A DNA stretch of 64,000 bases, from assembly GCA_036346275.1 (NCBI GenBank), contig CM070726.1:26819410-26883409 (forward strand), read 5' to 3'. The notes below the pieces were generated by a model that saw only the letters and a list, made by a program, of their open reading frames with translations, did not search any database and was not told the origin of the DNA. Within the stretch, counting starts at the first letter, position 1. Each line of letters begins with the position of its first letter. Origin of the DNA: Otatea glauca. Taxonomy: Eukaryota; Streptophyta; Magnoliopsida; Poales; Poaceae. The position numbers and the translations under genes are program-made. Below, piece by piece: positions 35,549 through 46,334 of the stretch.

Positions 35549-38500
35549 TCAGAAGGACCCGAATCCACCGATTCGAACCCACCGTGTTTATTGACTATTC
35601 CTGTGATCAACGCTAGTGCACACGACTTAACATTGGTACATATCACATCATACACAACGATAATAGAATAATAGTTCATTTATTGATATAACTAAATGTA
35701 TGATCTTATGACCAACTTACATTATTAAGCCACGCAGGCAAGACCGAAAATATAAACTAATAATTAAGCGTGGAAAGTAGAAACGAGGTAGCTCATCACC
35801 ACCACAGCAACCGACAAGGCTCGGACCCTAATGACTCGTGGTCTTCTTGGACTTCATCTTCCAACACAGTGTAGATTCTTCAACTGTTGATTAATGTTGT
35901 TTGGCAAGGGTGAGTACTTAAAGCACTCAACAAGTTGTGCATGTAATGCAATTCCATGTATCTATATGCAAGGCTTATTCCAATGGATAGGCTATCATGG
36001 CTATTTTGCAATAAGCAAGATTTATGAACGAATACAAGATATAGATTGTAAAGGATGTAAAACAAATAACGATAATAAATAAATTCAAGATTTCTCAAGT
36101 AAACCAAGTTTCCAATCCTAAGTTAAATTCCATCTTCCACATGGCATTCCGCCATCCCAACCAAGTTGTCCAATTAATTAAGCTAACCCTTAATCAGTAA
36201 TTCCGAGCATTGCTCAATACCATGAGCACGGCTATCCGAATAGTTTCACACTGCAGAGGTTATGCACTTTACCCACGTGATACAACCAAACACCACAAAG
36301 GCGAGAGATTATAACAAAGCCTTTACAATGCTCTATCTTAACCCGATACTACCCGCTAAGGTTTCAACATTTGGGTCTCGTAAACCACATCCGGGCCCCC
36401 TCTTGCGCCATGTGAATTACACTCGACCAGGGAACTCACACCGACCACGATAGTATCAAAATTAAGACTTTGCAAATTACTCACCTAGGTGGCCCATACT
36501 GCACATGTGGTTGCATGATTGACTCAGTCAAAGGCTTGCAAGGTTAAGTCCTTAGTGTGATCAAGGCAAGACTTCCACATACCATCGCCCATCGGGCCCA
36601 CCTTGGCCTCCTCGCCTTGCCACTTGCCCCAATCTAAGTTATCATCACCCGCTTGATTACCAAGCACCACGTGCCATCAACAATTCAACATCGTTGCGTG
36701 ACATGACTCGCCACAACAACTCAATCTCGTCGTGTGATCCCACATGACACACAAGTTCATAACATTGTTCCATATTCCGTTAATCAAGATTAATTAACAA
36801 TGATTCGACACATGTGATGACGTGGCATGGCTAAGCAACTAATACGGTCTAACCTCCAATGTTGATCATAATTATTAATCAACTATATTAAACCAATCTA
36901 GGTGACAATGGTTCATGGCATATAATGACAAGGTAGGGTATAGATCAATCTGTATTTTAGCTAAACCCAATCTAATTTTGAAACAATTGTATATTTGAAA
37001 TATATGCAATATTGTAAAACAAACATAGCAATTTTATAAACATGGGTTCAACATGATCAAAGCACAACTTGCCTTGGAATAGGTCCTGATCTTGATCTGA
37101 AGCTTGCTCTTGGGTTGCTTGATCTTCCTCCAAGCGCCGCACAATTCAACGTCACGCTGCATCGAAAGAGAAAAGCAAATAAATGCCAAAACAGAGAGCA
37201 ATTGAACTCCAAAATCAATTAAAATTCACCATTAAATAGATCTCAATTTTACAAATTTTTATAAACTGGAATCACTCAATTCCGAGTTACGATGCAAAAG
37301 ATATAGCCTTTTGAAGTTTGAAATAAATATCAAATCGAAAATCGTAAAATACGAATTAACATATTTATTTTTATACTGAAAAATCGATTTATGACGTCAG
37401 CGTGACCTCATGATGACGTCATCATCACGGAATTTCCAATCGGAATATTTTTCCAATTGAAAATGTAATTATGACGCAAGCATGACGCCAAGATCGGTCT
37501 CGCCAATCCCACGCCGACACGTGTCCTCGGCGCATGGATCGAGTCTCACGAACTCGTCGGCCGGCTTACGGAGACTCGGCCACGACGCTCGGCACCAGCG
37601 CCGACACGTGGCCGTCGCGATTGGCTCAACCCAGCGGTTCGATCCGATCCGACGAAACCCGACGGACGGTCATCAATCGCGAGCGACGTGGCAACGATCG
37701 CCCATCCAATCTAGATCCGACGGCTTCGAGCTCCTCGGTCCAGCGATGGCGGCGCGACGGTGAGGTCTTACCGGACTTGAAGACGAAGACCAAGGCGGCG
37801 GCGTTTCGCTGCCTCCCGCGAGGCGAGGTAGAGTAGTCGCGCGCGCGCCGGTGAGTCCAGATCTCGAGTCCACACGACGAAAACCGACGAACCGGCGACG
37901 TGCTTGAGCAAAAACTTCGGCGGCTGCAGACTTCAACTCCGGCGAGCTTGCGGCGACGTTCTACGGTTGCTCGCGAAACTTTCCACCCAAAAGATGCGGC
38001 TGCTTGCGAACCTCGGGCGCTACCCTCCTTTTATAGCCTCGGCGTCCGCGCTCCACACGGGCGAAGAGTCCGCGGCGCCACGGCGATGAACTCCGAGTCC
38101 AGATCGAGACGACGATAATCGACGCTGCGACGCGTGTCCAGATCCGACGGCTAAAACGCGCACACACACGCGGCCCTCTCTGGACCGCTGGATCGCGATG
38201 AACGGTCGCCGATCTAGGGTTTCCTCGCGACGGCCATGGCCGACCGGGCCGCACCGACGCTGGTTTATAAATAAGCATGTTGTTGGGCTCGGCCCAACAC
38301 TGTTCAAAAGATTTTTTTAACAGTTTTCCAATTAAACTAATTCCAAAAATTCCTTTAATTTGTTTTAGGCAATAAAATAATCAGGAAAATTCCAAGAAAA
38401 ATCTCAAAAATACTTTGAGACATTCTGGACTTAAATAAAATATTTTTGACAAAACTTTATTTTGACTTTGCACAGATTTAAATACTTTTGAATAAAAAGC

Positions 38501-38621
38501 AATAAACCCAAAATAACATTTAATTCAAATAAATCCAGAAAAATCCAAATAAATTCCAGAAAATCACAAATGCACTTTTAAACAACAAAAACTTAATTAA
38601 GCCAAATTTTGGGATGTTACA
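35549..38621 (-). repeat. 5' LTR of the minus-strand element (right copy)
   Basis: Nearly identical in order to 26856-29926. Its outer edge is altered (tcagaaggaccc in place of tgtaaggaccc). Differences between the LTR copies are mostly single-base insertions or deletions, with few substitutions. Confidence 0.9.
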
Positions 38622-38626
38622 GTGTG

Positions 38627-39770
38627 TCACCTTGGGGAGCACCGGTGCTGTTTATAGCCAAGAAAGATGGGAGTTGGAGAATGTGCATTGATTATTGCGC
38701 ACTTAATCAGGTGATCATTAAAAATAAATAACCTTTGCCTCGTATAGAGGACCTATTTGATCAGTTGAGGGGAGCAAAGGTGTTCTCCAAAATTGATCTT
38801 TAATCGGGTACAATCGATTCTAAAGTAGGGAGCAAGATATTGAAAAGACGGCTTTCTCCACTAGGTATGGGCATTATGAATTTAATGTTATGTCTTTTGG
38901 ACTAACCAATGCCCCTGCTATTTTTATGGAGGCGATGAACAGTATGTTGCTCAGATATCTTGATGATTTTGTTGTGGTGTTCATCGACGATATCCTAATT
39001 TATTCCAAATCAAATGAGGAGCATGAGCACCATCTAAGGCTTGTGCTCATTACTTTGAGGGAGAATCAGTTCTTCGCCAAGTTAAAGAAATGTGAATTCT
39101 GGGTTTCAAAAGTGGGATTTCTGGGCCATGTTATCAACCAAGAAGGCATTTCTGTTGATCCTAGCAAAATGTCTACAGTTGTAGACTTGGAGAGACCCTC
39201 TAATGTCAAAGAAGTGCGAAGTTTTCTGGGTCTCGTTGGTTACTATCGGCGTTTTGTGCAAGATTTCTCTATTATTGCAAAGCCATTGACTTAGTTGACT
39301 CAAAAGGGTGTGAAATTCCAGTGGACTGCGGAGTGTGAGAGCAGTTTCTCTACCTTGAAGGAGAAGCTAGTAACTGCACCCATCCTCACCCTTCCTGAGC
39401 CCGGGAAGCGCTCCATTGTCTATTCTGATGCATCACGTGTAGGACATGGCTATGTGCTTATGCAAGAGGGTAAGGTGATCGCTTATGTCTCAAGGCAGCT
39501 AAAGAAGCACACGAGCAGAATTACCCCACCCATGACCTAGAGTTTGCCGCAGTTGTCTTTGCTTTGATGATTTGGAGGCATTATCTGTATGGGGAATCCT
39601 ATGATATTTTCACTGATCACAAGAGTCTCAAATATATTTTCACACAGAAAGACTTAAATTTGAGACAAAGGAGATGGCTGGAATTGATCAAGGACTACAA
39701 TCACTCCATCCAGTATCATCCTGGCAAAGCGAATGTAGTAGCAGATGCTCTTAGTCATAAGATGATGCCC
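38627..39770 (+). pseudogene. Tekay reverse transcriptase (continued) and RNase H
   Basis: The frame resumes with SPWGAPVLFIAKKDGSWRMC, then a TAA after NK, and a shifted segment to 38880. From 38890 the palm reads MSFGLTNAPAIF and FVVVFIDDILIYSK (catalytic DD intact), then KVGFLGHVINQEGISVDPSK and GYYRRFVQDFS. A TAG at 39292 is followed in frame by RNase H (IVYSDASRVGHGYVLMQEGK). A two-base insertion near 39508 moves the frame to FALMIWRHYLYGES, YDIFTDHKSLKYIFTQ and HPGKANVVADALSHK. Confidence 0.9.
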
Positions 39771-41309
39771 CTATTCTTGATTGTCTTATTGCTGATTTTG
39801 AGTGCATGGAAGTCTCCTATTGTTATGTGGGCACCGTCCAAGCTAAAATGCAGTTAATTCTGAAGTCTACAATTCCAGAACATGTGCACGAGGCACAACA
39901 GCATGACAGGTTTCTTCATCAAGTGCGAAAGCGCATCAAGGAAGGCAAATCTGGAGATTTTAGCATTAATGAGATTGGTCTGTTGCGGTTTAAGGGCCGC
40001 CTTTGTGTTCCCCAGAAGTTCCAAGTCAAAGATGATATTCTAAAAGAGGCTCATCGCACCCCGTACACAGTACATCCTGGTGAGAATAAGATGTATCAGG
40101 ATTTGAAAGAGTTTTTGGTGGAAAAGGATGAGGGTTGACATTGCTCGTTATGTGGCATCCTGTGGAATTTGCCAAAGGGTGAAGGCTGAGCATAAGCAGC
40201 CAGCAGGGTTGTTTCAACCATTAGAGGTTCCCGTGTGGCCTTGGGATGATATATCCATGGATTTTGTGATTGGCCTACCTCGTACCCAGCGAGGGAAGGA
40301 TGCGATTTGGGTAGTGGTGGACCGACTTAGCAATTCCACCCATTTCATTCCAATTCGCGCAACCATTTCAGCGAGCCGAGTTGGCTCCTATCTATTTACG
40401 AGAAATTGTGAGACTCCATGGTGTGCCTAAGACGATTGTGTCCGATCGGGATGCCAAGTTTGTCTCCAAGTTTTGGGAAAGTTTGCAGGGTGCTCTGGGC
40501 ACGCAGCTCCGCCTTAGCATTGCCTTCCACCCTCAAATTGATGGGCAGTCTGAGTGAACTATTCAAACCTTAGAGGATATGCTTAGATGTTGTGTGTTGG
40601 CTTGGAAGGGGAGTTGGGAAGACCACTTGGCTCTTGCTGAATTTGCTTATAATAATAGCTTTCAAGCAAGCATTCGGGCTGCTCCTTTTGAAGTGCTCTA
40701 TGGGCGGAAGTGTAGGTCCCCTCTTTGCTGGGATGTAATAGGGGAAAGAGCAATTCTTGGACCAGACTGGTCCAGCAGACTGTGGAGCGTGTGTCCGAGG
40801 TTAGGCAGAATCTCCTTGCAGCCCAGAGTAAGCAGAAAAGCTATGCTGATGTGAGGAGGCGAGAGTTGGAGTTTGCGGTAGGAGATAGTGTGTTTTTGAG
40901 AGTGTCTCCCACTAAAGGAGTGGTTAGATTTGGCACTAAGGGGAAGCTTAGCCCGAGGTATATTGGACCTTTCTCTATTGTCGCACGAGTTGGAAAGTTG
41001 GCCTATCGATTGGAGCTTCCTAGTTCAATGCAAGGAGTACATAATGTGTTCCACGTATCCATGTTGAGGAAGTATTTGCACGACCTAGAGTTGGTTGTTC
41101 CACTTGATCCATTGGTGGTTGATCAGAATCTCTCTTTTGAGGCCCGACCAGTGCAAATCTTGGGGAATTCTGAGCGAGTGTTGAAAAATAGAACCTTGAG
41201 GTTTGTTAAAGTTTTGTGGTCACATCAATCGAAAAGGGAAGCGACGTGGGAGTTGGAGTCTCTTATGCGCAAGAAGTATCCTGAGTTGTTCACTTCAGGT
41301 ATGGTTTGA
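39771..41309 (+). pseudogene. Tekay integrase with C-terminal chromodomain-like region
   Basis: The zinc region spans a frame change (EAHRTPYTVHPGENKMYQDL, then YVASCGICQRVKAEHKQPAG). Core Asp residues are in SMDFVIGLPR (about 40255) and VSDRDAKFVSKFW (about 40439). The Glu is in GQSE, immediately followed by a TGA at 40556. The rest reads AEFAYNNSFQASIRAAPFEV and LYGRKCRSP. After another shift, 40725-41309 is open with GKLSPRYIGPFSIVARVGKL (GPF/Y), VHNVFHVSMLRKYL and a chromodomain-like end RFVKVLWSHQSKREATWELE. Confidence 0.9.
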
Positions 41310-41374
41310 GATTCATTCCCTCGTGTTTCTTTTGTCGCTTAGTAGTATGCGCAGATTCGGGGTTGAATCCTTTT

Positions 41375-41387
41375 ATGGGGGGAAGAT
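41375..41387 (+). other. Polypurine tract of the Tekay-type element
   Basis: A purine run (ggggggaaga with a short pyrimidine end) sits directly before the 3' LTR start tgtaatac. Confidence 0.8.
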
Positions 41388-44385
41388 TGTAATACAAAAA
41401 AAATTAATTATTTGAGTTGCTATGGGCTGATTTGGGGTTTTAGCGGGCCGTTGAGGGCTTCTAGGGCTTGGTTTCTTAGTTTGGGCCGATTGTAGGCTTT
41501 TTTTTGGGCCATCGTTGGGTCTTGTGGAGGGGAAATTCCCTAACCCTAGCCCCTCTCCCTGCCTCCCACCCCCACCGCACCTCCCACCTTCCTTGCAATG
41601 CCACCTCCTCCCCACTTCCCCTTGCGCCCCATCCCTCCCTCTCCCTCCCCTAGGTAGAATTTCCTCCTCCTCCTAGGTGCCGCTCCCAGATCCCCTTGTG
41701 GTCTGCGTCCCCGGAGATCCCTTTGGAGAGGTGAGGCAATGAGGCGAGCAAAGCTTGCGCGATTCGAGGAAGAGTTCCAGAAATCGCCATCGATCTAGCG
41801 ATCGTTGGGAAGGTATGAATTTCCTAGATTATTCTTTTGGTGAGCTTTGGGGGCTGGGTGGTGGCAGATGCTGCGGGAATTGGCTGTTTAGGACTACTTA
41901 GAGGCTGAATCAAATTTTCTCTATAACTACAAAAAGATGGGAAATTTTCTATAGGTTCTGAAAATTTCCTCGTTTACTGAATTTGGAGCTTTAAAAAAAT
42001 ATTTATGGCATTTTTAAGTTGACTGTCCAGTGGGCTGCTAATGCTGAATATAAAGTCCAAATTCAGAACATAAGATGGTTCGGCTTTGAGAGCAGTGTGT
42101 GTAGGGATGGCAATCGGGTGGGTACCTCCGGGTATCACCGTCTTAAACCCAAACCCAAACCCAAACAAAGCCCCGTCTACCCAAACCCACTAAGCTGTAC
42201 GGGTACAGATCTGTGCCCATACCCAAACCCAATGGGTACCCGATAACCAATGGGTACCCACGGGCACAGATTTGTGCGCGAGCACCGAAGGGCAAAGGCG
42301 GAGAGGTGGGGGGTGCCACGGCCGCCGCATGCTCCCCTCCCCTCTCACGGATGCCGGAGGCCAAGGGAAGTGGCCAAGGCGACAACACCGGTGAGGCAGG
42401 GGGTGATTCTCTAATGAAGACCGGCCAATTCTTTTCGCCTATTGTTCCTTCTCTCCTCCCCGAAAGAAATCCACCAAGAACTACTCCGATATACCAAGAA
42501 CGGCAAACCATTGAACCAAGAAACCAAAACCCGACGTATCAACCACACCACAGGAGCGAGGGGAGAGAGTAGGGTGATGTAGGTGATGAGCGCCGCAAGG
42601 CCGCTTGTCACGGCGCTGACCGATGCACTCGACAAAGCGCACTCGTGGAGCTTCCTCTAGATTGCCTTGTCCGCCGCCACCGCCGCTTCTAGTCGGTCGC
42701 GGGCTCGCCATGGCCGCTGGAACACTAGACCTGGGTACGCAGCGGGGTAGTGCGCCGGGTGAGTAGGGTCGCCTCTCCTTTCTCTCTCTTCTTTGGGCAC
42801 CGTGCGCCTGGGCGAGGGAGGCAATAGGAGGAGCCGGTGCCAAGGGAGGCGAGGCGAGAGGAGGAGCGGCGCCGGCCACCGAGGAGGTAGAGGCGAGGAG
42901 GAGGCCGAGGCAATCAGGCGATGGGGGCAAGGGGAATTAGGGAGGAGCTGACTCAGTCGAGCAATCAATGAGTTTGTTTTTCTAATATGTCTCTAAAAAG
43001 TGGGCCCACATGTCATAGGATACCTATTGGGTACCCATGGGTACAAATTGACACCCACACCCATCCTATGGGCTTATCGGGTACCCAAACCCGTAAACCC
43101 ATGGGTCTGAAATGCTACCCATACCCGCTCCTATCGGGTCGGGTACCCACGGGTACCCAAACCCATGGGTAAAATTGCCATCCCTAAGTGTGTGATGATT
43201 GTACTTGAAGTATGTGCTGTGTTTAGCTTGTTTTTGAGGAGGTTTGTATGCTGTAGGTGGTGTGACTTCGGGTGTGGCTTCGAGCTCACGTCCTTCTACT
43301 TCGCGCGGTAAAGAGGTAAGTATATCGTGCAATTGTGAATGGTTCGTGGGGAGTAGTGATTGTTTAGTGCTAAAATGGCTTTCATGTGAATTCCCATACT
43401 TTGTTGCCAATTTATTGATGTCACTTTGTTCCATTATCATGATGAGTAACTATGGCAAAAGTAAAGATGAAATTGTTTATCGCATCATTTGCATCATGTC
43501 ATGAAAAGATTTTGAGCCAAGACGGTGAGAAAGCCATAAGAAGTCTTATGACTAATCCGGAGTGCTCTATTGAAAGACCTATTGAGTATCTCATCCACGG
43601 GGATGGATGGGAGCGTGATCTACTCGTAGGCCACTCCACAGGGATGGTAGGGAAAAAGAGGGTGCGTCGCCGACGGGCGAGCACTCAAGCTATACCGGTA
43701 TAAGCTCGAATGGTGCATTATTTGAGAATAAATGCATGGTGCATTGCGTATGAGAATCTGATTTAGATGGTTAATCATTGTGGTAAATTATGTGTATCAT
43801 GGAGAGAAACATGTTTCCTATGTTAAGTTGCACTTTAATGAATTGTATTATTGTGAGATATGCTTGCTGAGTTTCGAACTCACGCTTGTTTGTTCCTCAT
43901 GACTATAGGTGCTTTGAAGATGACATCCAGGGATGGGGCTTAGCGGCACAATGCACACTATTTCATAACTTAATCGCTAATTTGTTTTTAATTATCTCTC
44001 TACCAATGAATAAACTAGAAGATCAACTTTTTAGCGTAGATAATAATGGTCCTTGTGAGAAGGGAAAACGGGAACATTTTTGCTTTGAGTGGTGTTGACT
44101 TTTGGTTAACTGCTGCATGGTGATGATTTGGTTATTGTTCTCTTTATTTACGCATTAAATGCTGAAATTACTTGTTGGAACGTCTTGTGGATGAATCTTA
44201 AGGGTGGAATATTGAAATTTATAGTGAGTTATTCTTTTATGCTCATCCTTTGGACCATCATTCATCTTTTTACCAGTGAATTGTCTAGGGGTATGCTTGC
44301 TGAAATTAGTGTATTATTAGAATATCTAGTTGTGGATGTACTTGTTGTGGTAACATTCGGGGCACGTTAGTACTGGGGTGTTACA
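41388..44385 (+). repeat. 3' LTR of the Tekay-type element, with hAT insertion
   Basis: 2998 bp including the hAT element at 42102-43186 and its extra 8-bp duplication; about 1905 bp without them. It matches 22356-24440 except for reciprocal deletions. Confidence 0.92.
42102..43186. mobile_element. Non-autonomous hAT element with captured GC-rich interior
   Basis: Terminal inverted repeats of 13 bp are tagggatggcaat and attgccatcccta. A perfect 8-bp target duplication agtgtgtg lies at 42094-42101 and 43187-43194, and the 5' LTR shows the matching unoccupied site (agcagcgtgtgatgattg at about 23247). Many gggtaccca and cccatgggta motifs lie within about 160 bp of each end, as in hAT subterminal regions. 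The interior (about 42280-42960) is GC-rich, unlike its surroundings, and has a minus-strand reading frame (42930-42481) of first-exon character. No transposase is encoded. Confidence 0.93.
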
Positions 44386-44483
44386 CTAGGATCCCATCGC
44401 AGCATTGCACGAAGAAGGATCAGACCTTGGTCTTCTAGTTCCTTGATCCTCCCCTCAGTTAGGATTGATTTATCCATGGCCAT
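44386..44483 (-). pseudogene. First exon part of the Tat antisense frame
   Basis: On the minus strand an ATG at 44483 reads MAMDKSILTEGRIKELEDQG then LILLRAML up to the Tekay insertion point. The matching continuation is at 22355 and leftwards. This joins the two halves of the antisense gene across 22 kb of inserted DNA. Confidence 0.7.
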
Positions 44484-44600
44484 TCGATATGGGACGAAGA
44501 AAGAATTGAAGAATAAAAGTTCAGAGGTCGCAAAAGGCTTAAGAAAATTTCTACGCCTGAATGTAGCAAGGGCGTGAAAAGTCTGAAAGGATTTACCCCT

Positions 44601-44610
44601 CTTTTTATAC
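44601..44610 (-). promoter_or_regulatory. Candidate TATA box of the antisense frame
   Basis: On the minus strand the sequence is gtataaaaag, about 120 bp upstream of the ATG at 44483. It is plausible by distance only. Confidence 0.4.
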
Positions 44611-45233
44611 AGCCAAATGAGTCACAGTTTCGGACACCGTTTTGATTTCCAAGCAATGGCAAATAACACCCGATTGATATTCTTGAAATGTTTTCTTCAA
44701 AGAAATCAAGAAATCTTATTTCTCAAACTCCTTAGATGTTTAAATTTTTCACCATCCATCTCAAAATTCCCCATCATATCTGACGGGAAAAACAAAAAGA
44801 GTGGATGATAGAAAACTTAAAACAACTAAAAAGGTTTGAATGTAATCTACTGTCTAGAAGTCTGAAAGTGTGAAGGAATCAAATATTATTCATGAAACTC
44901 CTTTAGATATTTCAACTTCCCATCATCTCCTCTTAAATCATACCCTCATCATATTTGGTGAAGGAGAAGTAGGGGAAGATCATGAGAAGGTGAAAAAACT
45001 AAAGAGTTTTGGAATCAATCTTTTTCTTGATTCAGAAGGAGACATTCGTCCCCTTTATATGCCACACGCATTAAAAATTACCAGGTGTCGGTTCAGTTAC
45101 CAAGAGAATCTCAAGGATCTCCTATTTATCAGCACTCAGGCCGGTCAAATAATTGGCGCATAATCCCACAAAGTCACAGAATTTGAAAAGCTTTGAGTAA
45201 TAAACTCTTATTTCTCAAGACATAGGGGCTAGA
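44611..45233. other. 3' internal region of the Tat element; polypurine-like end
   Basis: AT-rich with one weak plus frame (44870-45163) that I do not recognise. A purine-rich run (aagacataggggctaga, 45217-45233) precedes the probable LTR start. Confidence 0.5.
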
Positions 45234-45898
45234 TGATAAGGATTAAAACTCTGTTTTCAATTAGGCCCTTTATAATAATTCATGACTGCGTGTTGATCAT
45301 GAGCCTATGAAAACACAAGGCCCATAATACATTGAAACAAAGCCCATCACAATCCGAATGGTTAGATCTCCGACCAATTCAGTCAAAGAGGGTCAAAATC
45401 TAGCTTCACACTAGTCGTCTCCGACCAGTGAAATAGTCGCCCCGACTAGTATACTGGTTGGGAGAAGCGATTTTTCCCTTATATGTCTCCGTGTGGACCG
45501 TTATTTGACAGGTACACGTAACTACTCGGAAGTTTTCTCTAGAAAAGGTAACCTTTGGCGAGAAGATACCGTTTGGCGAGAAAGGCGTCTCCCGGTTACG
45601 TGACACCCTTTCTGGAAGTCAACTGTCGCCTCTTCATCAATGATAAATAGGGGGCCAATCCACGTTGTTGAAGACATCTAGAATCATCTGATCTTCATCT
45701 TAATCATGCAATCAACACCTTGTAACTAGTGATTAGCATTCTGCAATCACTAGATCACCCTGTAACTCGTGTATACTTTCATAGCTATTTGGCCAATAAA
45801 GAAGCACTTCCCATTGTTTCCATTTTGATATCCAAGGGCCCACGATTTATTATTTTTCGTAAGACCGATTAAGGGACCAAAGTCTTAGACATCGATAG
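45234..45898 (+). repeat. 3' LTR of the outer Tat-type element
   Basis: The start tgataaggatt is inferred from the purine run. The end acatcgatag matches position 160. It carries a roughly 37-bp internal partial duplication (taactagtgatta / aatcactag / ctgtaactcgtg near 45726-45771) that the 5' copy lacks. Confidence 0.7.
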
Positions 45899-46077
45899 AA
45901 ATCGTGTGTGATGTGAGCCTTATCACAAACAGTTTTAGTCAAAAATCGTCTATGATGACTATGGGACTCATCACTGACTGTTTTTACAAAAAAACCGTCT
46001 GTGATGAGTCCTCATCACAGATGATTTTTGAAAGCCGTCAGTGATAAGAGTCTAATATAAATCCTTTTGTTGTAGTG
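45899..46077. mobile_element. Orphan CACTA terminus
   Basis: Inverted motifs such as catcactgactgttttt and aaaaaccgtctgtgatgag are arrayed as in CACTA subterminal DNA. The segment closes with ttttgttgtagtg (46065-46077), a CACTA terminal repeat read outward. Its left side is cut by the Tat LTR, so the Tat element probably inserted into this CACTA. Confidence 0.7.
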
Positions 46078-46334
46078 AGAGGATGTGAAGGGCGACGGCG
46101 TGCGATGGAGTGACGGTGAGGGGTTGGAGATGGAAATAGAGTTTAACACACTATTGGTGTTGACACGTGGGTTCATAGTGAAAAAAATTATAAAATACTT
46201 TATATTCATTGTGTAGACCATTCCTAAGAGATACTCTATTAGAGCAATAATCTCTAACAGCTTTAGCTTTGATAACTGGATAAATAGAAAACGACAAAAA
46301 CGACGAACTGTTGTACATGGCCTTACGCGTCGAG
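46078..46334. other. No recognised feature
   Basis: AT-rich to mixed composition, no coding signal. Confidence 0.4.

Larger units (their letters stand above)
26856..38621 (-). mobile_element. Third gypsy element, minus strand, nested in Tekay RT
   Basis: The perfect target duplication gtgtg lies at 26851-26855 and 38622-38626. Removing the element restores the RT reading frame of the host element. LTRs of about 3071 and 3073 bp enclose minus-strand gag-pol with a chromodomain-like C terminus, so it is another chromovirus. The purine tract and primer site are in minus orientation. It is the youngest of the three gypsy insertions by nesting. The coding region is full of single-base shifts. Confidence 0.92.
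22356..44385 (+). mobile_element. Nested Tekay-type chromovirus (Ty3/gypsy)
   Basis: Two LTRs (22356-24440 and 41388-44385) start tgtaatacaaaaaaaatt and end ggggtgttaca. They are flanked by ctacg (22351-22355) and ctagg (44386-44390), a 5-bp target duplication with one change. A Met-tRNA primer site, gag, protease, RT, RNase H, integrase and a chromodomain-like C terminus follow in order. The chromodomain-like end is the basis for the Tekay/chromovirus assignment. A minus-strand element at 26856-38621 splits RT. In-frame stops and short indels make this copy non-autonomous. Confidence 0.92.
1..45898 (+). mobile_element. Outer Tat-type Ty3/gypsy retrotransposon, split by nested insertions
   Basis: The element occupies three pieces, 1-1043, 13924-22355 and 44386-45898. 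Bases 1-160 match 45700-45898, giving the ends of the two LTRs; the 5' LTR continues to the left of the window. The middle piece carries gag, protease, reverse transcriptase, RNase H, a second RNase H-like domain and integrase in that order, followed by a long minus-strand open frame. A second RNase H-like domain plus an antisense open frame downstream of integrase is the known layout of the Tat lineage. All reading frames carry stops and shifts, so the copy is dead. The LTR copies differ visibly (substitutions and a roughly 37-bp indel), so the insertion is old. The assignment to Tat is an inference from domain order, not from a database match. Confidence 0.85.

Noticed and set aside
42213..42968. 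Several overlapping frames in the hAT interior as host genes
   Set aside because: Only one minus-strand frame looks exon-like and it has no support beyond composition. I describe it as captured sequence.
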